A stretch of 64,000 nt of DNA from an uncultured Eubacterium sp. (GCA_910586225.1 CAJUIL010000001.1:124001-188000); one strand, 5' to 3'; shown: positions 55,234 through 64,000, counted from the first letter of the stretch. The notes: generated by a model from the letters alone, not told the origin. Translations and numbers: made by a program.

Positions 55234-56253
55234 TTAATTTTCCTCATCTTCTTGCTTATTTGCTTCCAGATCGATTAACCTTAATTTATACGGAACCTCT
55301 TGTACATTGCTTAAAAAATCGATAATTTCGTTTTCTACCTTTCGCATAATACCTTCTAACGTGTCTTTTTTATCATATACCTTCGAAATAAATTTTGGAT
55401 CAAACAAATCGCTGATCGTAGCGTTTGTAACATCCTGAAGCTTGTACGTATTGACAAGCATACCAAAAATTTCCGCAGAGGAATACCTCGGATACATCAC
55501 ATCCTTATACGGCCGCTCATAAGCATGCTTTATTTTTAAAAACATCTGATTCGTAATAAAATAGACCTCCCGAAGCGCTGCAGGAGCAATATCTTTTCCA
55601 TCAAAAATGTTTTTTATTGTTCCAATAAAATCTAATATGTTATCTTCATCTGTTTTACGCGGAAATAGATACATAAAAATCGTCTGGATCTGAAATGACC
55701 GTAAAAAATAATCAAGGCAGCTGGCAATGTCATTTTCACTAAAAAAAGGAAAATTCTGATAAAAAAACTCCACATCGTTTTCGCACTGCTGCAGCTTTCG
55801 CCGCATCATACGCAAATGCACCCTCCACGGTATCTCTCCTGTATCTTCAAATGCAAAAACCTCATACATCAAATATTCCTGAAGCGGCTGCTGCAGCATA
55901 ATATTTACGATTCCGTATGCCATCTTCCATTTAACCTGGAAGATAAAGGTTTGTTCTGAAAAATCCCCTCCCTGAAATCCATCTTTTTCAAAATCAAATA
56001 AAATCAAAAGTTTTAACGGCAAGAATTCAAACGTATGAACCATATAATAATACAATGTCGTTGCACCCCATCCAGGCTGCACTTGTACGTCAACGAACTT
56101 ATTCGTCATAACTTCATTTTGTATACGCTGCACTTGTGTTGGGGAGATGCTTGCTGACTGAATATTCTCCGGCTTTAAATTCAAATGCGGGAATCTATCA
56201 CCATCTTCCATGCCGACTAATTCTTTCCAATATCGAAATTTCTCTTCACTCAT
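55234..56253 (-). CDS. Probable pseudo-ATPase partner of the AAA protein
   Basis: 339 residues, not recognised by family. At residues 59-67 it reads QPGWGATTL, in the place of a P-loop but without the Lys. LKLLILFDFEKD at 80-91 resembles a Walker B strand with a single acidic residue. The rest is helical. Size and position match the downstream AAA protein, so I infer a catalytically dead paralogue or adaptor. GAGGTG precedes ATG 56253, 17 bases after the STAND gene. It could also be an unrelated protein with a chance match. Confidence 0.5.
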   Translation of the reverse strand: MSEEKFRYWKELVGMEDGDRFPHLNLKPENIQSASISPTQVQRIQNEVMTNKFVDVQVQPGWGATTLYYYMVHTFEFLPLKLLILFDFEKDGFQGGDFSEQTFIFQVKWKMAYGIVNIMLQQPLQEYLMYEVFAFEDTGEIPWRVHLRMMRRKLQQCENDVEFFYQNFPFFSENDIASCLDYFLRSFQIQTIFMYLFPRKTDEDNILDFIGTIKNIFDGKDIAPAALREVYFITNQMFLKIKHAYERPYKDVMYPRYSSAEIFGMLVNTYKLQDVTNATISDLFDPKFISKVYDKKDTLEGIMRKVENEIIDFLSNVQEVPYKLRLIDLEANKQEDEEN

Positions 56254-56270
56254 CTGATCACCTCGCTTAT

Positions 56271-59150
56271 CTACTTATATTCATATGCACCGCGCGCTAA
56301 TAAAAATTCTTTACAGCTTCTGTCAATCCCTGTACATCCTGTAATATTTACGCCTTCACAAGACAGCTTTGCCTCCACAGGTTCTCCTATCGGACCGAAA
56401 TAAGAACCCATATCCTGCAAAACAGCCAGAAAACCGCCCGAAAATGCAGCATATTTTCCATCTTTGGACATACAAAATCCCTCCAACTGATCTGGTACAA
56501 TATCATAGAACTGCCTATTATATTCCCTGTCTAAATCTATCGCTATATGTTTCTTCGATTTTAGATCTACTGAATAAAACTTATCTATTTTCTCACCTGC
56601 GCCTTTTCCCACAACAAATAATTTTTTTATCTTATCTGCATAGCTAAAAAAGAAGGTATCCGCATCAGAAAGTCCTAATAACATCTGCTCCTGGTTCAGC
56701 ATCTCCTTTTCTGTAACCTCTATTGGCTCCTCGCCATCTGCAATATCCGTCAGCACTTCATGTACAGATATTGCAAAAACCCCTTTCCCAATTATAGAAT
56801 AGATCAACATTTCTTCTGCAAAGCCTATTGCCCCAAATTTATAACTGCCAGCGCTGCATACCGTAGTGACAAGACCTTTGTGCAGACCTGCTATCTTCAG
56901 CAGAACTAACCGATGTTCTCCGCTTATGGTAAATGCAATATATTCGTTATTGTAATATGGATAATAACGAATCTCTGAAATCTCTCCCATCTCTTGTCCA
57001 AGTGAATATTCATATACTATCTCGTGCATTGTGTGAGACTTCCAATTATATCTATAAATACTTCCATCATCCGAGCTAATATAAAAAACATCTTTAATTT
57101 TTGAACCCGCACTGGCAATAGAACGCAATTCTCTATGTGTAATTTCATCATGCTCTATGATACCCTTGCCATTGATATAACTGGCCATGCCGTCCGAAGA
57201 TATCGTATAGATACTTCCGTTATTATATGTCAGATCCTGGATCCTATCTTCCCGCAAGCTGATAATTTCCTGCCTGCCATCCTCAACACTATAGATAAGC
57301 AGCCCTCCAGTAACTGTCCCGGCTGTAACGCACAAAGCATCTTCGTACATGATAAACACACACTTATTCATCTGTGTGTGCTCCCGCCATGTCGTATTGG
57401 TCAAATCCGCCCCTGCAAAATTTACATTGGTTAAAATCGCATAAGAAAAATCCGCCCCATCCAATTCCGATCCGAAAAAATCCGTTCCGGATAAATTTTT
57501 GCTTCTAAAATCCACACCCTTTAGCGGCATCCGTCTCAAGCTGGATTTGATTGTTTCAAACTGATTTTGATACCTTGGTTCCATACTTAGATCACATAAT
57601 AAGGTTAACGCATTTGATCCAATATATCCCGCCTCCTTCGTCCTTCTATATTTTACATAATCCAGCTGACTTTGTAAACAGTCTGTTCCATTATCTTTCT
57701 GAACCAATTTTTTGCATACCCATTCTCTTACCTCTTTGCTCAAAAGGTAATTTTTAAGCAAATGTTTTCGCTGAACCAGCTTTTTCGGATCCTGTTCTAA
57801 TTCTTCTAAAACAAAATATGACCATAAAAATTCCTGAAAAACTGCTAACTTAAATTCCATTTCCCGTTTCTGCTCATTATAATAAATAAAATCTAGAAAC
57901 TTTAACTGTTCTATTACTGCATTCCATTTATCCTCTGTGAACTCCTTTCGGAACTGCTCAAACAGATCATTGCGATTGAACTTCGCATTTAATGCAAGAA
58001 AAACAAAATTTTTAACAAATAATTCATCTTCAATCTTTTTCTTTTCCTTCCAAGCCTCATAAGCAATCCCAAGCAATGCATAAGTATCTGTTTTCTTCTT
58101 TGTGAGATCTATACGCATTGTAATATTATAATAATGCTTTGCCAGTAATCTGACATTGAGCGGTTTCTGGAATAAATCAGCATTATACTGCCAGCTTTTT
58201 TTAATCAGCGCTTCTATCGCGCTCTTTTCCTCCTCGTTCGGTTTCCGGTATTCCTGAATATATTCCAATGCAACAGTTTGATCAAACCCCTTTAATTTAT
58301 ATATTCCGGCTATTTCTTCTGAAATTTCGTTTTTTTTCAGCTGCTGCTGGTAGAAAGACTGCCTGCATGTGATCAAAACCCTGCCACGTTTTTTCCACAA
58401 AGCGCCAATCTTCTGAATATCCTGTTTCATCCGCTGCATTTTCCCCATGCCTCTCATTTGATCCCAGGCATCTAATACAACCATGAATATCCCTTCCTGG
58501 CACAATTTTTTAAAAACAGGATATCTTAATGCGACACGATATTTTTCAATCAGCTCTGTTTCTATAAATTTATCAAAATCCCCTCCGCAAAACTCATTCA
58601 GATCAAAGAAAAATGGAAATGCAGCCTGTTCTTTTTTAAAAACGTTTTCGATTTCTGACACCGCAAGATTCCTCATTCCATGACAAAACGATGTTTTTCC
58701 TATTCCAGCTTCTCCAAGCAGCAAATATAATCCATGCAACCGCTCCTCATATGGATTGTTCAACAATGTTTTCATAATTTCATAAGAATGCTTCCATTTC
58801 CCAACTTTATCATCATGAATTTGTACTTCAATATAAAAAACCCCGCTATTATTTTCATCCTTCCATCTTTTATACTGGCTTTCATATTTCTTACAAACGT
58901 TCTTTAGTCCACAATTTCTCCATAAAACCTCCCTAAAAGTTTTTGCTTTTTCTCTTTGCGTTTCTTTTTCTTGAATCAGGATATTTCCGTTTTCTAAAAG
59001 CCAATATTGATAATGAAAGCTTTTTTCGTCATCAATCGGATCATCAATGCTGACATCCACTCCGCCAATTTCCCATTCTTCCAGCTCGCCGCCAATGATT
59101 TCTGATAAAACCTCCAGCATCTCTGTTCTTTCCATGTTTTTTCTTCCCAT
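56271..59150 (-). CDS. NACHT/STAND NTPase with pentapeptide repeats and C-terminal beta-propeller
   Basis: 959 residues. A non-enzymatic-looking N-terminus (1-120) is followed by the NACHT-like core: Walker A LLGEAGIGKTS at 144-154, Walker B VVLDAWDQM at 224-232, a sensor RVLITCRQSF and the helical NACHT tail. Near 550-600 lie pentapeptide-type repeats (LKGVDFRSKNLSGTDFFGS and LDGADFSYAIL). About 600-925 shows repeating beta-strands of a WD40-like propeller. The last 30 residues (CEGVNITGCTGIDRS) return to the pentapeptide pattern. STAND proteins of this build sense invader or stress signals through their repeats and oligomerise. No effector domain is evident, so neighbours probably supply it. 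Confidence 0.85.
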   Translation of the reverse strand: MGRKNMERTEMLEVLSEIIGGELEEWEIGGVDVSIDDPIDDEKSFHYQYWLLENGNILIQEKETQREKAKTFREVLWRNCGLKNVCKKYESQYKRWKDENNSGVFYIEVQIHDDKVGKWKHSYEIMKTLLNNPYEERLHGLYLLLGEAGIGKTSFCHGMRNLAVSEIENVFKKEQAAFPFFFDLNEFCGGDFDKFIETELIEKYRVALRYPVFKKLCQEGIFMVVLDAWDQMRGMGKMQRMKQDIQKIGALWKKRGRVLITCRQSFYQQQLKKNEISEEIAGIYKLKGFDQTVALEYIQEYRKPNEEEKSAIEALIKKSWQYNADLFQKPLNVRLLAKHYYNITMRIDLTKKKTDTYALLGIAYEAWKEKKKIEDELFVKNFVFLALNAKFNRNDLFEQFRKEFTEDKWNAVIEQLKFLDFIYYNEQKREMEFKLAVFQEFLWSYFVLEELEQDPKKLVQRKHLLKNYLLSKEVREWVCKKLVQKDNGTDCLQSQLDYVKYRRTKEAGYIGSNALTLLCDLSMEPRYQNQFETIKSSLRRMPLKGVDFRSKNLSGTDFFGSELDGADFSYAILTNVNFAGADLTNTTWREHTQMNKCVFIMYEDALCVTAGTVTGGLLIYSVEDGRQEIISLREDRIQDLTYNNGSIYTISSDGMASYINGKGIIEHDEITHRELRSIASAGSKIKDVFYISSDDGSIYRYNWKSHTMHEIVYEYSLGQEMGEISEIRYYPYYNNEYIAFTISGEHRLVLLKIAGLHKGLVTTVCSAGSYKFGAIGFAEEMLIYSIIGKGVFAISVHEVLTDIADGEEPIEVTEKEMLNQEQMLLGLSDADTFFFSYADKIKKLFVVGKGAGEKIDKFYSVDLKSKKHIAIDLDREYNRQFYDIVPDQLEGFCMSKDGKYAAFSGGFLAVLQDMGSYFGPIGEPVEAKLSCEGVNITGCTGIDRSCKEFLLARGAYEYK

Positions 59151-59192
59151 GTCTGTTCTCCATTGTCATAGTTTATGATCGATACCAGCTCT

Positions 59193-60371
59193 TTAATCCA
59201 AAAGATCCGATACCAGTTTTGCCAGCGGCCTTTTTTCCCAATCTTGTTCTTTCAGCCTGCTGAAAAATAACATATCCATTGCAATATCCCTGATCTCATC
59301 TCGACTCATGCTTCCCGCCCCCTTCATTTTTTCCTGTATCAGCGGGCACAGTGCATACAACACATACTGCTCATTAAAATAATGCCTGTTTTTTAGAATA
59401 TCCAGAATTTCCGCCTTATGCTCCTGATAAAGCTCCTCCAGCTTAAACTGCTGGATTGAATTTACGATCCGTGACCGGTATTTCTCATTTTCAATGCCTG
59501 TCAGCCGGTCTTCAAGCTTTTCATCCTTTATCAAAGATATTCCGTTGTCTCCCATAAATTTAATACAAAAACCATCATGCTCTCCATGCAGAAAACCTAA
59601 AGCATTTTCTATGTAGTTCTCTGCTTTATCGGACAGATTCGGCACCAAGCGAAATACCACATTTTTCTCAAACGATTCATCGTAAGGATAAACGATTTCC
59701 TGCAAGAAATCTGACTTATTCGAATTACAGATCCCGCAGCTCGGAACCAGATTAAATAGGTTTAATGCCAGATAAGGATACCGTGTTTTCGGATAAAAAT
59801 GATCAAATGTTGCCCGCGTAGTTCTAAAATTTTCTTCGTCTGCAAGTTCTTCCTTTGAAGGCAGCGTAACTGTATAAATACGATTACAGTAAGGACATAC
59901 CCGGACATCCAATTTCCGCAAAAGGGCATAAGCCTCTTCCTGGCCGTCGATAAATTTTTTATAATTAATAATTTTTTCACAGCATTCCCTTGCTTTATAA
60001 GACGGATCCTCTTCTTGATTTTTATTTTTTCTCATACTCGCGAATGGCTGCAGCGGGATATTTTCAAAAAACTCCCGCATAGTGCCTTCTGCACCGTCAT
60101 TCTGCTTAAAACTGCCTGGCATCGTTTCCGGGCCTGCCAGCAATGACTGCAGTTTTTTCCTGTCTACTTTCCCTGAATCATACAAATAATGATATAACTC
60201 TGTATAATCTCGTTCTAATTCCTTTGCTGTATTCTCAGACTTTCCTTCTTGAATATCAGAATCATCTAATAAATCAGCTTCATCAAACGCAACGTATTTT
60301 TTAATTTTCTCTAAATACATTTCACGCAGCTGCGTATAATCTGCTTGACTTCCTATCCGTATCCGAATCAT
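59193..60371 (-). CDS. HNH endonuclease, partner of the upstream ATPase
   Basis: 392 residues. The central HNH/treble-clef site shows C159-PY-C162, ATFDHFYPK with D190-H191, then LNLFNLVPSCGICNSNKSDF with C212 and C215. The N-terminal 130 residues are helical and charged and may bind the ATPase. It starts three bases after the ABC/SMC-type ATPase stop. That gene order, ATPase then HNH nuclease, is the layout of Septu (PtuA-PtuB) and of the effector pair in some retrons. The protein is longer than typical PtuB. It probably cuts DNA or RNA. Confidence 0.85.
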   Translation of the reverse strand: MIRIRIGSQADYTQLREMYLEKIKKYVAFDEADLLDDSDIQEGKSENTAKELERDYTELYHYLYDSGKVDRKKLQSLLAGPETMPGSFKQNDGAEGTMREFFENIPLQPFASMRKNKNQEEDPSYKARECCEKIINYKKFIDGQEEAYALLRKLDVRVCPYCNRIYTVTLPSKEELADEENFRTTRATFDHFYPKTRYPYLALNLFNLVPSCGICNSNKSDFLQEIVYPYDESFEKNVVFRLVPNLSDKAENYIENALGFLHGEHDGFCIKFMGDNGISLIKDEKLEDRLTGIENEKYRSRIVNSIQQFKLEELYQEHKAEILDILKNRHYFNEQYVLYALCPLIQEKMKGAGSMSRDEIRDIAMDMLFFSRLKEQDWEKRPLAKLVSDLLD

Positions 60372-60374
60372 TTT

Positions 60375-62300
60375 TTATTCCAATCCCGCCATTTTTTTAC
60401 ATTTTAGCAGACATTGCTGCATATATTTTTTAAACATAGGTTCTGACACAAGTCCAATCGTTTCTTCACAATTTCTAATCTTTTCCTCTTCTTCCTTTCC
60501 GATATTCGGATGAGCTTTCAGATTACATTCTATTTGTTCCAAAGTGCGCAGCACACCTACGATCTTACTGTTTGCAAATGCGCCAATTACGCCTTTCTCC
60601 ATAAAAAAAGCGTGATTAAACAAAACATAGATATTTTGAGCAAAAGTTTCTGTAAACGACTCTGTGCAGACCTTTTTTTCCAAAAGCTTGTTTTGTTTAT
60701 CTACTTCCGACTTTAAATATATTACGGATATCCCTGGTACATCCGAAAGCATAATTGGAGAATGCGTCGATATCCATGCCTGGATCACTTTATCCTGCTT
60801 CCCACAAATATCTATAAATTCTTTCATCAGCTGTCTTTTCCACTCTAAATGAAACGTATTGTCTGGTTCATCCAGCAAAAACCAAATGTAATTTCTTTCT
60901 TCTGATAATTCCGGCAATAATGCATACAAGTTAGCCCAATTACTTTCGCCGCTGCTTGCATTCCATTCCAGACAGATACTTTCCATAAAAACAAATATTT
61001 TCCCGTATATTTCCATAAACTTTTCAAATTCATTTCCATTTTGTTCATCTACTCTGATCTGGCGGATACTCTTTTTTTCATCATCGATCAAAAGTTCCAT
61101 TTTTTCGTTCCAAAATACCCCTTGCTCCAAATAAGATAAGACGGTCACTAAAAATGCATCGATATCCTTTTCAAAATCTTCTGCCCAGATTTTACCGAAT
61201 ATGGGTTTGTATTTGTCAGCCGAATAGCCTTCGCGGCATTGATATAACAAATCTTTTATAAACGCTCTGATCCACTCCCCTCCGACTGCAACCGAATTTT
61301 CTGCCATGCAATAATCCGTTACTGCCAGCTGTTCTAAAATACTTGCGGCAATTCCTGGTTCTTCTGTAACTGTATACTGCTCCTCACATTTGACCAGTTT
61401 CATAATGATCCCTATAAAAGCGGCCTGCAATAACTCCACCACAAATTTTTCAATTTGTTCCTTATCCCCGTTTTGACTCCTTTTATTCGTATCACCCGCC
61501 TTATTTTCTAATTTTTCAAAAGATGGAAAATAACAACTCCACAAATCAGAAATCACTTTTCCAATTAATTGATACTTTTTGGGTAATATATGATCCAGTT
61601 CATCAAATGTCAAGTGATTCACTTCCAACTGTATATAGGTAAGCGGCGATTTCCGATCCAGTACATTCTGCGTCTGCTTAGAATATTTCTTTTTTCCATC
61701 ATACCTCTTTTTCAATTCGCGCATCTTATACCCAGCTATAATATCCTCATTGATGAACCCGCCTTCCTTCCATACTTCTTTTAATCTCTGCGGCAATGAA
61801 TAGTTTGTTAAGATTTCTGAGTTTTCCACATTTAAGTCTGTCATTGTATTAGAAAAATATACCAATTTCACATCACTAAAAAATATTTCCAGATCACTTT
61901 TGGAATATACCTTCATCATTGGATGATCGCAAAAAACCTCTTTTTTATAACCACTTGAAAAACCTGCGCATCCATACCTGTCATCATCCTGAAATACAAG
62001 TACCCCTTCTTCCTGCGGATATCGGCCTCGTGATAGTTGATCGATCCATTGACATAAAATCTGCATAATCGTTGTTTTTCCTGAACCGTTTTCTCCGATC
62101 AGCAAACTAATCTCCGAAATATTGGGCTGCCAAAATCCACACGGTAATCCCTTCCTGTCATCTGCTTTATCCAAAACCAGATCAAAGCCGCCCCCACTGC
62201 TGTCAACATGAAAATGTTCCATTGTTGAAAAATTGAAATTTTGCTTTCGAAACCCCCGTGTTTTTTCAACATACATAAACAATAACTTCTTAATCCCCAT
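60375..62300 (-). CDS. ABC/SMC-type ATPase (PtuA-like / AAA_15-like)
   Basis: 641 residues. The N-terminal half has Walker A IGENGSGKTTIMQ at 68-80. The C-terminal half has a signature-like ASSGESNWANL, Walker B YIWFLLDEPDNTFH and the H-switch ISTHSPIMLSD. A long, variable helical insert lies between. This split-head build is shared by SMC, RecN, OLD and PtuA-type ATPases of defence systems. No TOPRIM nuclease is fused, unlike OLD. It is followed three bases later by the HNH gene, and preceded by the ATP-grasp gene after three bases. Confidence 0.88.
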   Translation of the reverse strand: MGIKKLLFMYVEKTRGFRKQNFNFSTMEHFHVDSSGGGFDLVLDKADDRKGLPCGFWQPNISEISLLIGENGSGKTTIMQILCQWIDQLSRGRYPQEEGVLVFQDDDRYGCAGFSSGYKKEVFCDHPMMKVYSKSDLEIFFSDVKLVYFSNTMTDLNVENSEILTNYSLPQRLKEVWKEGGFINEDIIAGYKMRELKKRYDGKKKYSKQTQNVLDRKSPLTYIQLEVNHLTFDELDHILPKKYQLIGKVISDLWSCYFPSFEKLENKAGDTNKRSQNGDKEQIEKFVVELLQAAFIGIIMKLVKCEEQYTVTEEPGIAASILEQLAVTDYCMAENSVAVGGEWIRAFIKDLLYQCREGYSADKYKPIFGKIWAEDFEKDIDAFLVTVLSYLEQGVFWNEKMELLIDDEKKSIRQIRVDEQNGNEFEKFMEIYGKIFVFMESICLEWNASSGESNWANLYALLPELSEERNYIWFLLDEPDNTFHLEWKRQLMKEFIDICGKQDKVIQAWISTHSPIMLSDVPGISVIYLKSEVDKQNKLLEKKVCTESFTETFAQNIYVLFNHAFFMEKGVIGAFANSKIVGVLRTLEQIECNLKAHPNIGKEEEEKIRNCEETIGLVSEPMFKKYMQQCLLKCKKMAGLE

Positions 62301-62303
62301 TAT

Positions 62304-63545
62304 TCAGCAATTCTCCATTCCGTCATAGTATTCTAAGCATTTCTTCCAAAAGCGTTTTAATACGTCTTCCCTTGTATCTTCCAAAGACAGATGCTCTCCA
62401 AAGACTCCAATAAAGCTTCCATACGCAAGCTTTTCCGGCTCGTCCGTCCCGCAAAAAAAAGTCCGAAAAAAACCATGCCCCCTGTCAAACCATTCCCATA
62501 TTTGCGAAACAGAATGCAATCCAAAATAAGTCCTGCCTTCCTGGCCTTTGATCTTTCCAAGGATCAGTCGTCCGACAGGCTTTCGAATATCAGAAACGCA
62601 TATTCCCTGCATCATCTTCCAAAAACCATTTCCATACAGACACGCCGCCAGTATCGTTCCAAACCCCAGCCTTGCATTTATTTCAGCAATATACATACGC
62701 CCATCGTTACCGAATATAAAATCAATATTGAAAAATCCATAATAACCGCTATTTCCCAGCTCTTTTCCAACCTTCATCGTAATTTCACGGATTTTTCTCA
62801 CATTCCTGTCATCCAGAAATGCAGGAAAAATCAGCCCTTCATATGCCGTTTCCTGATAAATTACCTGCTCGGTTACCATATCCAGGTCAAATACTTCGCC
62901 ATTTTTTAAAACGACTGCCGCACTGGCAAATGACTGCTGATTTGGTATATATTCACTAACAAGAAACACCTCATTTTGGCTGCCGTTTTGTATGCTTTGC
63001 TGATATCTTTCCAGATCCGCTTTTGATGAAACTACTCGCATCATATAACCACCCGAAAGGCATGGCTTTTTAATTACCAGCCTTCCATGCCGGCCAGTCA
63101 GCAGCGGCAGCTGCTTTTGCATCTCACTAAAATTATGAAACTGGTAAGTAATCGGCGTCAGAAGATTCATTTTCTGAAAGAAAACAAACTGCTCCCATTT
63201 ATCATTCCACCGGTCAGCAACCTGGCCTGCTGCCGTCAGCGTCGTCAAATGAGCCCCTTCTGGTAGTCCCGCTCCAGTAAAAGAAATCAGCATCGTCTCA
63301 GACCCCAGATCCAGATTCCTGCTGAAAATACGATTGATATCATCTGGTTCTAACAATCTTACAACATCTTTCTCTGGCTTCGTTACAAATATTTTATGCA
63401 GCCTTCTTCTTTCCTTCCAATGATGGGAATGGACAAATACAATATGCTGCAGATCAATTCCAAATTCCTGCGAAAATAACGGCAGCAGAAAGTCAAATCT
63501 GGAATCCAGCAGCCAATAGATAGTACCAGCATATTTTGGATCCAT
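62304..63545 (-). CDS. ATP-grasp family protein, first gene of the candidate defence operon
   Basis: 413 residues from MDPKYAGTIYW. ATG 63545 is preferred, although the frame extends to GTG 63554 and AGGGAG spacing is imperfect for either. ATP-grasp landmarks: a nucleotide-binding Lys and glycine loop in LVIKKPCLSGGYMMRV, the hinge FLVSEYIPNQQSF, and the metal site YIAEINARLGFG in the last third. The N-terminal part resembles a pre-ATP-grasp domain. These ligases join a carboxylate to an amine through an acyl phosphate. In this operon a peptide-tagging or small-molecule ligase role is possible but unproven. Confidence 0.78.
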   Translation of the reverse strand: MDPKYAGTIYWLLDSRFDFLLPLFSQEFGIDLQHIVFVHSHHWKERRRLHKIFVTKPEKDVVRLLEPDDINRIFSRNLDLGSETMLISFTGAGLPEGAHLTTLTAAGQVADRWNDKWEQFVFFQKMNLLTPITYQFHNFSEMQKQLPLLTGRHGRLVIKKPCLSGGYMMRVVSSKADLERYQQSIQNGSQNEVFLVSEYIPNQQSFASAAVVLKNGEVFDLDMVTEQVIYQETAYEGLIFPAFLDDRNVRKIREITMKVGKELGNSGYYGFFNIDFIFGNDGRMYIAEINARLGFGTILAACLYGNGFWKMMQGICVSDIRKPVGRLILGKIKGQEGRTYFGLHSVSQIWEWFDRGHGFFRTFFCGTDEPEKLAYGSFIGVFGEHLSLEDTREDVLKRFWKKCLEYYDGMENC

Positions 63546-63605
63546 AGCAAACACACACTCCCTTTTTATAACTACGTTTTCCTATTTTAGCACACTTGCT
63601 TACAA

Positions 63606-63634
63606 ATTAAAATAGAATATGGAAATTTTGTCAA
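63606..63634 (-). promoter_or_regulatory. Promoter of the eight-gene candidate defence operon
   Basis: TTGACA (63629-63634), a 17-base spacer and TTTAAT (63606-63611) on the minus strand. The -35 box overlaps the stop of the preceding membrane protein gene. Transcription would start near 63599. Confidence 0.6.
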
Positions 63635-63999
63635 GAAAACCATCCGCTAAAAAAGCCTTCCGCTACAGGCCATATAACAGGGGCAGCGCTAATATTTTCA
63701 ATGACCACCAATAAAATGATCAAAAACAAGATCCACAACGTAAAATAAAATCTCTCCGATTTACGGATGTTCTCCTGCATTTCCAACAATATCTCATCGT
63801 TTTGAAAACATTCATTGATCACTTCTGGTTCTAAGATACCCTGATATGATTTTTTTAAGGTTTTATAGCTTTCATATACTTTCTGCATATGGTATTTAGA
63901 CTGTTTATAACATATAAAAAGATAGACGGCCGATCCTGCGATGACCAATTCCAAAATAACTGTAATGTCCCGTGTGAAAATATTATCCAACGGCTGGTC
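63631..63999 (-). CDS. Small two-helix membrane protein, 5' end cut by window
   Basis: At least 119 residues; the frame stays open to the window edge, so the true start may lie outside. If complete it would start at TTG 63990. It has two hydrophobic helices, ITVILELVIAGSAVYLFICY near the N-terminus and TLWILFLIILLVVIEN near residues 82-97, joined by a charged cytoplasmic helical region. I do not recognise it. It lies just before the defence operon promoter and may belong to a different transcript. Confidence 0.55.
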   Translation of the reverse strand, partial: DQPLDNIFTRDITVILELVIAGSAVYLFICYKQSKYHMQKVYESYKTLKKSYQGILEPEVINECFQNDEILLEMQENIRKSERFYFTLWILFLIILLVVIENISAAPVIWPVAEGFFSGWFS

Positions 64000-64000
64000 G

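Overview
The window reads as a chromosome segment of a Gram-positive, spore-forming anaerobe of the Clostridia, most likely a gut Lachnospiraceae. Evidence for this is a spo0A gene with an upstream 0A box, indolepyruvate:ferredoxin oxidoreductase, a lysine riboswitch on dapA, gatCAB, a VanRS-type two-component pair, a GlcNAc/glucose PTS and a DUF5688 protein. Housekeeping genes look moderately GC-rich. The last 13 kb is visibly richer in A/T. No rRNA, tRNA or CRISPR array was seen.

Layout. 1-6.6 kb (minus strand): an envelope-glycan operon with ROK kinase, family 2 glycosyltransferase, flippase-like membrane protein and a pyruvyltransferase-FrhB fusion, followed by an AAA-ATPase-like protein cut by the window edge. 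6.6-10.1 kb: gatCAB, with a terminator and a T-box-like motif in its leader. 10.2-13.4 kb: an HD-GYP response regulator, an alpha/beta hydrolase and asnA. 13.4-18.1 kb: a serine recombinase, then an AAA_14/DUF4143 ATPase and the riboswitch-controlled dapA-dapB pair. This last stretch is bracketed by two inverted copies of a 134-bp IS66-like miniature element, each with 8-bp target duplications. 18-22.2 kb: cobO-type adenosyltransferase, a two-OB-fold SSB, typA and a GNAT enzyme. 22.3-30.5 kb: VanRS-like kinase/regulator, then an operon xpaC-telA-HAD-trkA-trkH. 30.6-37.4 kb: paaK-iorA-iorB-ACT-amidohydrolase-Na+ symporter, an aryl-acid pathway. 37.4-39.6 kb: ktrB-ktrA, a second potassium system. 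39.6-50.5 kb: RNase E/G, a PTS (crr, nagE) with a hairpin-controlled leader, a DUF5688 gene, glgA, spo0A, a metallophosphoesterase-rubrerythrin fusion and a large zinc-ribbon protein.

50.6-51.2 kb holds a deletion scar joining the 3' end of a GH43 xylosidase to the 3' end of a divergent AraC regulator.

51.4-63.5 kb is the most unusual part: eight tightly packed minus-strand genes behind one promoter. They encode an ATP-grasp enzyme, an ABC/SMC-type ATPase, an HNH nuclease (a Septu-like pair), a NACHT/STAND NTPase with pentapeptide and beta-propeller repeats, a pseudo-ATPase, an AAA ATPase, an alpha/alpha-toroid protein and a radical SAM enzyme. I read it as a candidate multi-gene defence or conflict system. 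I do not recognise the whole arrangement.
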